Translations under genes and position numbers: made by a program | The notes under the pieces: model-generated | What the model was told of the DNA's origin: nothing | Seen by the model: the letters and a program-made list of their open reading frames with translations, nothing else | Databases searched by the model: none | Source: Symsagittifera roscoffensis | Taxonomy: Eukaryota > Xenacoelomorpha > Acoela > Convolutidae | DNA: 60,000 nt | Direction of reading: 5' to 3' | Assembly (NCBI RefSeq): GCF_963678635.1 | Contig: NC_087065.1 | Span: 22,589,254-22,649,253, forward strand | Part shown: positions 1 to 9,377 of the stretch, piece after piece | Position numbering within the stretch: the first letter of the stretch is position 1 | Layout of the letters: each line of letters starts with the position of its first letter

Positions 1-636
1 AAGCAACTGGAGTCGATGGTGTATCGATTGACGCAAGAAAGAGGCAGGTGGCCGTTCCTGACACCAAGGCTGGAAAACGCTACGGAGAAGACAAAGGAGA
101 GTGCCCCACCTCTTGTGAAGCAAATCTGGAGTTCTCTTGAGGAGCAGTTGGAAGTGGCTGAGAGTAGGGAGATGATGGTGACCAGGTTCGTCACAGCTGC
201 AAATGAGGTCACAATCGGAAGATTCTGGAGGGAGCACGCAAAGGGCGAGCTGAAGACGAGAAGAGACCACGAGATTCTTAAGTTCTTGAGTCCTTGTTGG
301 GGAAAGGAGTTCATGGCTGGAGTGTTTGGTGCAAAGGAGACCATCTTTGGAGCCTTTGTACAAGAAATACTGAGCATGCCCATCAGCTTGTTGTTGGCAC
401 TGTACCTAGTTTACCCGAGGTACCTATACAATATGGGTCCAGCGTATATGTTCAGTCGGGGTGTGGAAACACTCCTGATTGACGGGTATCTGGCACTGGT
501 GCTACTGACCCATGGTGAACTGGTGTCATTTCATCGACTGACGAAATATGGGGAGCCCCTGTCGATGGGGAAAACCCACTCGAGCATTGACACCTACTCA
601 TATAAGTGTGCTGCAGGGCTAAAGAAAACCTCCTGA
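1..636 (+). CDS. Unrecognised ORF, open at the left edge (block U, part 1)
   Basis: The frame is open from base 1, so the start lies upstream; the first in-window ATG is at 16 and gives 206 codons. The product is mixed charged and hydrophobic, with a membrane-like stretch around residues 117-135 (LSMPISLLLALYLVYPR). I recognise no domain. Base composition is visibly GC-richer than the AT-rich DNA right of 6100. The stop TGA (634-636) overlaps the ATG of the next frame (636-638) as TGATG. This could be stop-start coupling. It could equally be a chance result of one indel in the A-rich run at 621-630, since the next frame reads smoothly from 606. The ORF is probably the 5' part of a longer decayed or multi-cistron unit. 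Confidence 0.5.
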   Translation, partial: KQLESMVYRLTQERGRWPFLTPRLENATEKTKESAPPLVKQIWSSLEEQLEVAESREMMVTRFVTAANEVTIGRFWREHAKGELKTRRDHEILKFLSPCWGKEFMAGVFGAKETIFGAFVQEILSMPISLLLALYLVYPRYLYNMGPAYMFSRGVETLLIDGYLALVLLTHGELVSFHRLTKYGEPLSMGKTHSSIDTYSYKCAAGLKKTS

Positions 637-1163
637 TGCAGAACCGACACATGACTGGTGAGGAAAAAAATCCGAAGACGAGAGATGAATGGAGGAAAGT
701 GAATGGGGGCATGCCTCTGTTGACAGACCTGTGCCTGGCGATGAGATCGGACCCAATGGGGATAATCCAGGGGCTGGAGGAGGTCGTAACCTGCATTTAT
801 GGACCGGCCGTGACATACGCGTTTCCAGATCCTCTAGTGACGGCTTATCGCAACTCCGTGACACACTTGAGCCTCATAAGTGTACTGGATGGGACAACGC
901 TCAACTGGTGTCAGCAGGAGGTGCTGAGGGCACAAATGAGTAACATGGTACTCTTCGGAAAAGTGAAAGATCAAGAGTTGATGGTGTACAATTTCCGAGG
1001 GCAACTGCAGTGTAGGATGGGAGGTAAACGCGAAGGTCCCATCGAAACTTATCCCAAGTTCTGGAACCTGAACCCCCTGACGGCGAGCGGAAAAGAGGTC
1101 TTGAGGATTCCCGCGTGGAAGAAGAGCTTCGAGTTGGTGAAAAGGGAGCTAGAGACAATTTAG
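636..1163 (+). CDS. Unrecognised ORF (block U, part 2)
   Basis: This frame has 175 codons from the ATG at 636, ending in TAG at 1161-1163. It is in a different phase from the ORF before it and overlaps the following frame (open from 1115) by 49 bases. No canonical slippery heptamer was found in that overlap, so programmed frameshifting is not supported. A decayed single frame is the simpler reading. No family is recognised. Confidence 0.45.
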   Translation: MQNRHMTGEEKNPKTRDEWRKVNGGMPLLTDLCLAMRSDPMGIIQGLEEVVTCIYGPAVTYAFPDPLVTAYRNSVTHLSLISVLDGTTLNWCQQEVLRAQMSNMVLFGKVKDQELMVYNFRGQLQCRMGGKREGPIETYPKFWNLNPLTASGKEVLRIPAWKKSFELVKRELETI

Positions 1164-1717
1164 AGCTACTGGAGAAGGAAATCTTGCCAACAACCATTCC
1201 AGAGATCCCAACGGTAAGGAGAATGACACTGGGAATGAACAGTTCCCTGGTGGTCCCATCCCTGTTCGCGAGAGCAGCGGCGGAAGGGCAGCAAAGAGAA
1301 TTCACCGATGGCTGGGATCCCCTATTCATCGGCTACACTGCAGCGGTCTATTTTCACACCTGTGACATAAAAATACACTCCTGGACGACCCCAGCGAAGA
1401 AGATGAGAGGCTCATTGCCCCCAAAGTTCGAGATACGAGAGGTCTTGAGAAAGCTTGAGCGGGCGGGTTTGGAGAACATGTTGCCGTTGTGGGACGACGG
1501 CAGGATGATTGTGGAAGAAGGACACATTGCACTAAAAGACGAGATGAAGTTTGCCACGAGAAGATACCGTGCACCTTACGGACTGGAACCGGTGGAGATG
1601 AGACAGGAGGGGCAGGAGCTGGATGCAGCAGGCCCGTTGTATGTGGCTCTGACGGAATACAAGAAACCGGATCCAACGACGCCATCACCCCTGTCGGTGA
1701 GCACCCCCTGGATATAA
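1115..1717 (+). CDS. Unrecognised ORF (block U, part 3)
   Basis: The frame is open for 200 codons; its first ATG is well inside, about residue 37, so a stand-alone start is doubtful. It ends at TAA 1715-1717. Just upstream, at the C-run near 1704-1708, a one-base shift moves smoothly into the frame that carries the next ORF, whose coding-like reading begins before its first ATG. The ORF therefore looks like the middle of a longer frame broken by a homopolymer indel. No domain is recognised. Confidence 0.4.
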   Translation: MEEELRVGEKGARDNLELLEKEILPTTIPEIPTVRRMTLGMNSSLVVPSLFARAAAEGQQREFTDGWDPLFIGYTAAVYFHTCDIKIHSWTTPAKKMRGSLPPKFEIREVLRKLERAGLENMLPLWDDGRMIVEEGHIALKDEMKFATRRYRAPYGLEPVEMRQEGQELDAAGPLYVALTEYKKPDPTTPSPLSVSTPWI

Positions 1718-2522
1718 AAGAAGCAGCCCTGTAGAAGATTGGTTCAGGAGGACTCTTGAGAGAAGTAGAGTCGAATCAGGAGCAGAAAGCATGGATGAGA
1801 CTCTCAAAGAGGCAGGGGAGGATATGGAAGTGGGGAACACGCCCGAACCAAAACCATCAGAGGAGGAATTCACCACTCAAGAGCTGTTGAAGGATCTGAG
1901 CGGAGAAAATTGGGCAGACACTGCCACACCACCTCTGACCTCATCTCCCCGTAAAAATCTAGAGTTGCCACTGATGAGTGAGACTTCCAATATGGGAATG
2001 ATACTCTTGAGTGCAGAAGATAGGTAAAAGAATACCTTCGAGGGAAACAAGACCATGTTCCTAGGGACTCTGGATGAGGACGCTTGGCGAGAATTCTTGA
2101 GAGAGTTTAATCGAGAAGTGAATAGCGAGATCACACTAGATGATTTCAAGGAAGAACTGTGGGACACAGTGGTGAAGTTCGGAGAACCTGTCCTGATGGG
2201 GACAGGTCTGGAGGAAAAAGCTGGAGGAGAACTGCTGAGCAAGATGGTCGAGTTGAGAAAGGCATCACTGAAGACCAAAGAAGACGAATGTAAAGAAAGC
2301 TCTACTCTGAAACAAAAAACTGTCAATAAAATAATTTAAAGTGTAAGGGGGGATAAAGTCGAAGCTAGTAATATAATTAAAAGTACTAATATCCTTAAGG
2401 CTCAAGCAGGGTGAGGCAAGAGTTGGAAGGGTTGGATGGAGACAAAGAGGCCGAATCAGTGATGATAACGGCAACGCCCCCAAGTAAAGACGTGAAGTCT
2501 CGCAAGAAAAAGAGAGAGGTAG
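1710..2522 (+). pseudogene. Acidic unrecognised reading frame with likely short intron (block U, part 4)
   Basis: The first ATG is at 1791. The frame has a TAA at 2025-2027, then continues in the same phase from 2028 through an ATG at 2055. The product is rich in Glu and Asp. At 2290 the composition switches to AT-rich until 2399. This 110-base segment begins GTAAAG, has TACTAAT ten bases before its end, and ends TTAAG. Removing it keeps the frame open into a basic tail containing KSRKKKRE, a nuclear-localisation-like motif. The tail then hits the junction of a tandem duplication. No family is recognised. It is either a decayed gene or a cluster of small genes. Confidence 0.4.
2121..2522 (+). 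repeat. 402-bp direct tandem repeat, copy 1
   Basis: This unit starts AATAGCGAGATCACACTAG and is repeated immediately downstream with a period of exactly 402 bases. I see three single-base differences between the copies. It spans the end of an acidic ORF, the AT-rich intron-like segment and the basic tail. Confidence 0.93.
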
Positions 2523-2924
2523 AATAGCGAGATCACACTAGATGATTTCAAGGAAGAACTGTGGGACACAGTGGTGAAGTTCGGAGAACCTGTCCTGATG
2601 GGGACAGGTCTGGAGGAAAACGCTGGAGGAGAACTGCTGAGCAAGATGGTCGAGTTGAGAAAGGCATCACTGAAGACCAAAGAAGACGAATGTAAAGAAA
2701 GCTCTACTCTGAAACAAAAAACTGTCAATAAAATAATTTAAAGTGTAAGGGGGGATAAAGTCGAAGCTAGTAATATAATTCAAAGTACTAATATCCTTAA
2801 GGCTCAAGCAGGGGGAGGCAAGAGTTGGAAGGGTTGGATGGAGACAAAGAGGCCGAATCAGTGATGATAACGGCAACGCCCCCAAGTAAAGACGTGAAGT
2901 CTCGCAAGAAAAAGAGAGAGGTAG
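2523..2924 (+). repeat. 402-bp direct tandem repeat, copy 2
   Basis: This is the second copy of the unit at 2121-2522. Its intron-like segment falls at 2692-2801. The basic tail reads in frame to a TGA at 2930-2932. Beyond that TGA the same phase runs straight into the 377-codon ORF that follows. Confidence 0.93.
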
Positions 2925-2968
2925 AAGGGTGAGGTAGTCCTTCGGCGGATGCAGTCTCGGAGAAAAAC

Positions 2969-4102
2969 TTGAGAGAGACGGCCCTCATGGTTCTGGCACG
3001 ATGGAAGACAGCAGCCTACAAGAGTAGCTACGAACCAAGGAAGTTGCTGGAGGTAGAAAGAGAGATGGAGGTTCCCACCAACTCGACAACGGAAGAAGAC
3101 TTCAAGCTTCAGAGGACGAAGATGAAGCGAGGTTTGACGAGCGGGCAGACATGGGAAGTGGACGTCGGCAAAGAATGTGTCTCAAACGAACACCAGGCCA
3201 CTGGGAAGCAAGTAACTAGCGATCCTCTCGAGAAAAATAAAACGAGGAACACCTCCCGACCGTGGTGGGTGGCCCTGGAAACATTGAAGGAATTGGAAGA
3301 CTGCCTAAAGAAGCTCGACAGTGGAGTGTCACGCAAACGACGCAACTGGGCAACCCAGCAGAAGGCTGAGATTAACAAATTGGAAATGGGGAGCCATCTG
3401 AGGAGAACTTGGCAGAACTTGTTGAGGGATCATTTTGAAGAAGCGATGAGGACATCCTCATCGGCGTCGCCATTGATGGCAAATCCCTTTGTTAGAACAG
3501 CAGGACAATTGATGTTCGGGTGGAGCCTGGTGGGACAAGAATTGGAAACGCTGACCTCGCACGACAAGTTGAAGTTGGGTGGAAAAAGTCTAGAAATATA
3601 TCAGACATTGATGCAACACGTTGCTAGTGATAAATCAGGCTTGAGCCTGGCAAGGAGGAGAGACGCTACTTGTTTCATGAGGTGGATAATGTCGGTGAGG
3701 ACTGACAGCACCATCCTAGCATGTCATCAAAGAGCAACTGGGAGCATAGCAATGGAAAGGAGAGTCTCAGCAGTCATCTTGAATGTATACCAGAGTACTG
3801 GGATAGAAAAGGAGGATGGTTCCAGGCAGTCTGTAGAGAGCCACAGGAAGTTAGACGAGTTACGGAGATTCTATAACAAGAAGTTTGAGGAGAAACACGA
3901 CGTGCACCGTAACTTGGCCTCGTCGGGAGAGTACTTGAAACCCAATAAAAAGGGAGAGTACCAGTATGTGTCTGGAGTGATGGTGATGGCGTACAACCCT
4001 TTCCTGGACTCGGAAGCCGGAGGCGCTCACAGAAACTACGAGGTGGCGGAGCTACTAAAGTTCTGGACAGAGAAGATAGTGGAAATAGACACTGTGGAGT
4101 GA
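2969..4102 (+). CDS. Unrecognised 377-codon ORF (block U, part 5)
   Basis: The listed start at 2969 is a TTG; the first ATG is at 2987. The frame is open upstream to the TGA at 2930, and before that TGA the same phase encodes the Lys-rich tail of the duplicated segment. The protein is charged, with many Lys, Arg and Glu, and shows no recognised domain. It ends at TGA 4100-4102, after which the same phase stays open into the next ORF at 4115. In-frame stops on both sides suggest a longer ancestral reading frame. Real separate cistrons cannot be excluded. Confidence 0.5.
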   Translation: MRETALMVLARWKTAAYKSSYEPRKLLEVEREMEVPTNSTTEEDFKLQRTKMKRGLTSGQTWEVDVGKECVSNEHQATGKQVTSDPLEKNKTRNTSRPWWVALETLKELEDCLKKLDSGVSRKRRNWATQQKAEINKLEMGSHLRRTWQNLLRDHFEEAMRTSSSASPLMANPFVRTAGQLMFGWSLVGQELETLTSHDKLKLGGKSLEIYQTLMQHVASDKSGLSLARRRDATCFMRWIMSVRTDSTILACHQRATGSIAMERRVSAVILNVYQSTGIEKEDGSRQSVESHRKLDELRRFYNKKFEEKHDVHRNLASSGEYLKPNKKGEYQYVSGVMVMAYNPFLDSEAGGAHRNYEVAELLKFWTEKIVEIDTVE

Positions 4103-4114
4103 GACAGACCTAGC

Positions 4115-4753
4115 TTGGGTTTGATTCTCGAGAAAACACCAGAGGTGATAAGTGTGCCGCGCTCAAGTAAAAGGGTCGAACTGAAAATGGGTAATGGGAA
4201 TGGCATGTTGGTCACGAATCTGGGAGTGGTGTGGAAATTGCTGAGGCCCTCCTGGTGTCCACAACCCCATGCGAGCCTGATCGAGGAAGTCACGGAGCGA
4301 GTGAGACTAGCACCGGCGGAGGACGAAGATCTGGCGACATTGAGCATAGTGCACAGACTGATCCTGCCTCAGGCGAAGGAGTCAAGTGAAGCGACGAGTA
4401 AACTAGGTTCGGTGAAGAAAATGGAGCCGGGCAGTTGTCTTGACTCGACGTGTGGAAATGGCGAGCACACCTGTGATGGACGGTCATGCGTCAGGATACA
4501 GTCCTTCCAGAAAGAAGATCTAGTCACCTGGTTTGAAGACATTACCGAGAGGGAGAAGAGTGAAATACAGATAGTGGCTGAGTGTTACGCGAGTACCACG
4601 GTAAACCTAGCAACAGCTCTGGGATTCTTCTCGAGAATGTGCAGTCTCCAGTCACTGGAGAGGCTAGAGTCAGAAGACCACTTGGTGACCGCGTTGACCC
4701 GGGGTGTTTCAGGTAACCCAGAAACACATCAAGAGCTGAAAGGTTGGACTTGA
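4115..4753 (+). CDS. Unrecognised 212-codon ORF with a Cys cluster (block U, part 6)
   Basis: It lies in the same phase as the 377-codon ORF, 12 bases after that ORF's TGA. Around residues 107-125 there is a compact Cys/His group (C-x4-C-x6-C-x4-C with one His) that could bind zinc; I do not recognise it as a named finger. It ends at TGA 4751-4753. The next ORF is one base out of phase and its coding-like reading begins before its ATG, which points to an indel near 4740. Confidence 0.45.
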   Translation: MGLILEKTPEVISVPRSSKRVELKMGNGNGMLVTNLGVVWKLLRPSWCPQPHASLIEEVTERVRLAPAEDEDLATLSIVHRLILPQAKESSEATSKLGSVKKMEPGSCLDSTCGNGEHTCDGRSCVRIQSFQKEDLVTWFEDITEREKSEIQIVAECYASTTVNLATALGFFSRMCSLQSLERLESEDHLVTALTRGVSGNPETHQELKGWT

Positions 4754-4760
4754 AGCGGAA

Positions 4761-6008
4761 ATGGGATTTCCCATGAGCGAAGCCTATGGTCTGCCTCTAA
4801 ATACGAAGTCCTTAGTTGGGTCAGTGATGGCCAATCTATGTGGCAGCCACTATCCATTGCACATGGCGATGGTGGAGGTATCCAGCCAAAGGGTATTGAT
4901 AGACAAGGCCTTCTCAGTGCCCAAGTGTGTAAGAATGGCTCGGATGTCGCATCATTCACACAAGCTGTTGAGGAAGATCCGAGGGACAGTGCCGAAGGAA
5001 CAGAGGAACTTTTTGAGTGAAATCTGGGGTCAACAACTTCTGGGTTTGGAAGGTGAAAACACAAGTGACCACGAGAGACAAAACGTGATCGGGAAACCTA
5101 TGGGCGGTGCTCCAAACATGGAAGAGAACGACGCGATACACGAGAAGATGATGGAACTTGAGCCTCTCCTAGAAGCCTCGGGAGAGCGCAACCTTAGGAG
5201 CATTGACCTCACACATGGGGAATGTCCATGCCACTGTCTAGCACAAACGGTGTGGTACTCGGATCACGCGAATCTCTGCCTGATCTGGGATGTGGAAGAA
5301 ATCAGGTCGTTAGGACTGCCCGATCATCAGCAGAAGGTGACCATCTTGGTGGTGAGCACGATGCTGGCTCTACGATGGATTGAAGAAAATGTAACGAAGT
5401 ATCGGGAATCGAAGACGCCAACGGCGGAGTCGATTTACGCGATAGATTACAGCAGGAGACTTGAGTTGTTTGAGACTGCATGCAAGGTATTCGCCATACC
5501 GATGGAAGTCAGACACGTATGGAGCCGCATAAGGTTCTTTCCTTGGTTTCGAGCGACGTTGACGTCCTGGTTATACATGGTAACGAAGGATCATATGAGG
5601 AAATATCAAAAGGAATATGGACAGTTCCAGGCCGAGATAGGACCGGAGGCTTTCATGAGACCTCTGCTGACCCATCGAAATGCGATCATGATGGGGTGGA
5701 AAAGAGTTGGTAGAGTGTCCAGAAACAACACCAAGGCGAGAGAGTTGATACTAGAGGAAGACTTGGCGAAGAACGTGAGCCTGAGTGTGCATAATTCCTT
5801 CTGTTTGAACCGAGAGTCGAGGGTGAAGAATTTGCCCAATCAAGCGAAGAGACTGCAGGAGCAAAGGGAATGGATGCGGTCCTATGAACAGCTGAAAGCC
5901 TGGGAAGAGATCGTGATTAGCTCCGATGACGAAGAGGCACTGTTGAGGCAGATCACGGTGTCAAATACGTCTGGGTCTAGTACCTCGAAGACGAAGAACA
6001 CGAGATGA
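4761..6008 (+). CDS. Unrecognised 415-codon ORF with C-terminal SUMO-interaction-like motif (block U, part 7)
   Basis: This is the longest intact frame of the block, from ATG 4761 to TGA 6006-6008. Its end coincides with the change from GC-richer coding sequence to AT-rich DNA by about 6100, so it is probably the 3' end of the unit. Near residues 383-392 the protein reads EIVISSDDEE: a short hydrophobic patch followed by Ser and acidic residues, the form of a SUMO-interacting motif. A Ser/Thr-rich tail follows. The middle is Trp- and Arg-rich. I see no polymerase, protease or capsid motif and assign no function. Confidence 0.55.
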   Translation: MGFPMSEAYGLPLNTKSLVGSVMANLCGSHYPLHMAMVEVSSQRVLIDKAFSVPKCVRMARMSHHSHKLLRKIRGTVPKEQRNFLSEIWGQQLLGLEGENTSDHERQNVIGKPMGGAPNMEENDAIHEKMMELEPLLEASGERNLRSIDLTHGECPCHCLAQTVWYSDHANLCLIWDVEEIRSLGLPDHQQKVTILVVSTMLALRWIEENVTKYRESKTPTAESIYAIDYSRRLELFETACKVFAIPMEVRHVWSRIRFFPWFRATLTSWLYMVTKDHMRKYQKEYGQFQAEIGPEAFMRPLLTHRNAIMMGWKRVGRVSRNNTKARELILEEDLAKNVSLSVHNSFCLNRESRVKNLPNQAKRLQEQREWMRSYEQLKAWEEIVISSDDEEALLRQITVSNTSGSSTSKTKNTR

Positions 6009-7880
6009 GCAAGTGGCTCAATGGGGAATTCTAGAGCAGCCTTGAGTCTTGAGAGGGAAGGAAAGGGGCTCGAGGGTGAACTTGGATGAAATCTAGGTTC
6101 ACGAAAAAGAATCTTTAACAAATGAGATATTGTTATTAATAGCTTATATCTATTATATAAATCAAAATGCTGCATGACAATTTCCTGATTGAATAGGACA
6201 AAAGAAAATTTAAATTACTAGCTTAAAAAGCGAAAATTCAAAGGTGCAGGTGTGTGCAGATTTTGATTGCTGTTTAGCGATAGTGTGAAAATTTTACATG
6301 GTTGTGAATTTTGGGGTGTAGATAAACTTAAGTCTGCTGCAAACTTCTGTAAATGACCAATGGCACTGTATCCTGAGCAACACTCGGGTTCCTGGGGATT
6401 CACTGACAGACAGCAGCACGCGATGAGGACATCGATCTTGAGTCCGGGGAGTATGTGCCAGTCGGTCATATCTGGAAGTTTGACCTTGAGGAACACTTAA
6501 TACGTGGTTTTGGAATGAAGTTTAATTTTTCAAAAATTTGAATGGAGCCTGTCATGCTCAGTTTTCTCGCGACAACTGAAAACATCAATCTAAAGTCAGA
6601 ACAACCGAATTACAATTGCGGGAAAGTTATCAAATAAAAACAGTGGGAAATTGCTATTCGCAATTTCCGTCGTAGAAAACGAGAGTAGAGCTGTCCTATC
6701 TGATATAGGAGACAGAACAATTACAAGTGCAGATCAAGAGTCAACGGAACCAGAGTGAACGTTCAAAGGAAAGGTAGACAACTGAAGTCTCCCAATGGTT
6801 CAGATCCAAAACTACATTCTTGAATTAAAACTCATTTCCTTCAGTTGGAACTTATCGTGAGAAAACTTAGTGAATTATATTCGATTATATTCATGCTAGA
6901 GTTCTTAATTAGCTTAATTACTCTGTTTCTCAAGTGTGCTGCTATGTAAGTACCAAATTTAGTTTTCCCGAGTGCATTTTATAATAAGTATGTTGAGGTA
7001 AGGCGAGTTTTAGGTTGATCCATCTGAAATGGATCAAAGTTCCACTGTCTAATAAAAATAACCATACGGACTGATCCGACCCGGTTTTTAACGGCGTTCG
7101 TGTATTTTGGGTATTTTGAGACCTAAGTATGGGGACATTTTTATTTTCTAGAGTGGGGGGGGGGGTATTTTGTTAGTGGCCTTTAAGCTGTAACGGGTTC
7201 TAGTCTCATGTCGCAAGCGAACTGATTTGGCTCCGACCGTTTTTGAGGTAGAAAACACAAGAGATAGTGTCCCCGACTCTTGAGCCAATGGTTATAGGGC
7301 CTATTTTTCTTAAGCCTCATATGTGATGTGACCGAAGTAGGCGACTGTTACATAGATTCCTTAGCTCCTTGTAGGATTATTGCCGGGTCTGTTTGTAACC
7401 CTGGTACGGCTGCCGCTGAAGCGGAAGAGCGAAAAATTGACAAGTATAAAGATCTTGTAAATGATGGATATCTTTTTTAACCGCTAGCTTTTGAAATTGA
7501 GGGCGCGGCGGAACCCAGCACAGAAATTTTTTTAAGCAAGCTTTGTAAGAACCGAGGATATGCACTGAGGAACCCAGAGCAGGCAGCTTTTTAAAACAGA
7601 GAATCTCCCTGGCAATACAGATTGCGAACGCCGCTTGCGTACTCGGAACAATAAATGACAAAATAACTTTTGACAAAATTTTTTATTTGTAACACTTGTA
7701 TATTATATTTTCTCGTGTCGAGTTGCGTGTTCTTATGGAAGAAACGTAACCCGTATCGATTTTAATTGAAAAGGACTTAAACACTTGTCACCTTTTTTTA
7801 TCATTATCACTTCCATATCTAGAAAATTCCAAGGATGAAGGGACTCCTGCCTGTAACATCGGTTACTATGATACTTTTGA
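6009..7880. other. AT-rich region without a supported gene
   Basis: I see only short open frames here with no recognisable motifs, plus an 11-base G run near 7156. The part next to 7880 should contain the 3' end and LTR of the minus-strand gypsy element, but I could not match a second LTR copy. A 99-codon minus-strand frame (7377-7676) has no coding character I can defend. Confidence 0.5.
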
Positions 7881-7888
7881 CCTTCTGA

Positions 7889-8307
7889 TTACCTTAAAAT
7901 TAAAAAAAAATCAGGCTGCTTTCTGGAACGGATAGCTCTTCGTTCAGCAATACTACTGTTGTCGCACACAGGGTTCAATACTTCCGGGTTGTCACACGGG
8001 ACTGTAGACGGCTCCATGGATTCACTAAGCCCGTCCTCTTGGCTGATAGGAATTGATGGTGGGTTTGCCTGCCCACCATGGTCAGTTCCCATTTCGTGTG
8101 CCGTGGTATCTTCAGGAGACGGGACACCATTGTCCCCAGGAGCCAAGGCTGTTGTAGAAACAGTGTCCAGCCTACCATCTTCTTTGCGAACTCTGGCAAA
8201 ATATCGGTTGATTACTTGGTCGATAGTAACAGGCACAATTAAGGGGTCGTCTTTGTTTCGAACAAAGTTACGAAGACCTGCTTTCTTGCCCGCGGAGAGC
8301 CACAAAG
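7889..8307 (-). pseudogene. Ty3/gypsy pol C-terminal end (after integrase core)
   Basis: The minus-strand frame reads a segment typical of gypsy elements after the integrase core (KKAGLRNFVRNKDDPL and following, then DGRLDTVSTTALAP). A Ser/Pro/Glu-rich tail and a stop follow. It is separated from the integrase core at 9002-9277 by a LINE insertion. When the insertion and one copy of the 7-bp duplication are disregarded, the two gypsy frames meet in phase. It is part of the element that continues at 13990-16044. Confidence 0.8.
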
Positions 8308-8994
8308 TCAAGTCAAGTCAAGTTTTTATGACCATTAGGCAGTGCCTCTTGTGGTCATTTCAAATGTTTTTTTCCTATCTCCGTTTGAATTCGTACATGT
8401 TTTCCAATGTTTGTCCAGTTTCCCCTTGAATTCGCCGATGGTCTTGCTTTGCACTGTTTCCTGTGGCAGATTGTTCCAGTCGAGAGGTGCTCTAATCGTG
8501 AAGAAATTTTTTTTGCATTTCTAGATTTGCTTTACGTACTACTACTTTACATGCGTTACCTCTAGAATCCCTATCATTTCGCTCGAATAGTCCCGCAGTG
8601 GCATTCCTATCATACAAACCATAGCAGATTTTATACATTTCTATCATTGTCCCTCTTTTCCTTCTGTATTCCAGCGATGATAGATTCAGTTCTTTAAGGC
8701 GTTCGTAATAGGATAGATTTTTCATACCACTAACTAGACGCGTCGCTCTTTGTACGTTTTCTAAGATCTTTTGATGCTTGATCAGTCTTGGGTGCCAGAT
8801 TATGTTCGCAAGTTCAAGGTGTGGCCGTATCAAATATTTGTAGATGTTTAAAAATACTTGTTTCGTGACTTTAGTGAAGCTTTTCTTAATTACTGCTATC
8901 AAGCCGTTTGCCTCATTGGCTTTTTTAGTGATGTGTGTTTCGAATGTCAGTTTGTTGTCAAGCCAGATACCCAGGTCTTTTTCGAGTTGCACTT
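8308..8994 (-). mobile_element. 5'-truncated CR1/L2-type LINE with 7-bp target duplication
   Basis: The minus strand encodes the C-terminal part of a LINE reverse transcriptase. Diagnostic pieces are KDLGIWLDNKLTFETHI, YLIRPHLELANIIWHPRL, ENVQRATRLV and LEYRRKRGTMIEMYKI. A frameshift in the A-run near 8508-8517 moves the frame; in the new phase typical LINE tail sequence continues to about 8337. The 3' end carries a pentanucleotide tail, (ACTTG)n, seen on the plus strand as AAGTC repeats at 8306-8322. The insert is flanked by CACAAAG at 8301-8307 and 8995-9001, a target-site duplication. The 5' end is truncated, as is usual for LINEs. Confidence 0.9.
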
Positions 8995-9001
8995 CACAAA
9001 G

Positions 9002-9277
9002 GAAGATTAATCTCGCGAGATTCGCGCCTTACGAAACTGAACAACTTGTTATGTGGCGTGTCGTTTATGGCGGTACAAAGCAAAGATCTCATGGCTTTTA
9101 ACGCTTCGGGTGAGAATGATTCCCACATCCCAGCACTTAGTCGACAATAATGCAGTAGACAGGTTATACCCTTCCAGAGAATGCCATTAAACCGTTCGGT
9201 TTGGCCGTTTCCTTTTGGGTTGTAAGGCGTCGTGCGCGAATGCGATATACTTCGAGAGTGGCAAAACTCTTCGAATT
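9002..9277 (-). pseudogene. Ty3/gypsy integrase, second half of catalytic core
   Basis: The minus strand reads EEFCHSRSISHSRTTPYNPK followed by GNGQTERFNG, the hallmark of the retroviral-type integrase core around the catalytic Glu. The first half of the core, with both Asp residues, lies at about 13995-14225. The gap is a full LINE. Downstream the frame continues through FVRRESREIN into the truncated LINE insertion. Confidence 0.88.
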
Positions 9278-9377
9278 AATAATAATCATAATAATCATAA
9301 TAATAATAATAAAACAGAATTTAGGATACATCCATGGGATTTAGCTCCCGAATCAAGTTTATGAGATCAATCATATT

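Noticed and set aside
1115-1163. Programmed -1 frameshift between two frames of block U
   Set aside because: The phases would allow it, but no canonical slippery heptamer in the right frame is present in the overlap.
2923-2954. 26-base mini-intron around the TGA at 2930 (GTGAGG to GCAG)
   Set aside because: Too short, and its removal gives a frame that stops, whereas the unspliced phase continues correctly.
7377-7676. 99-codon minus-strand frame left of the gypsy element
   Set aside because: No motif, no homologous pattern and no splice context; it probably lies in the presumed LTR/3' region.
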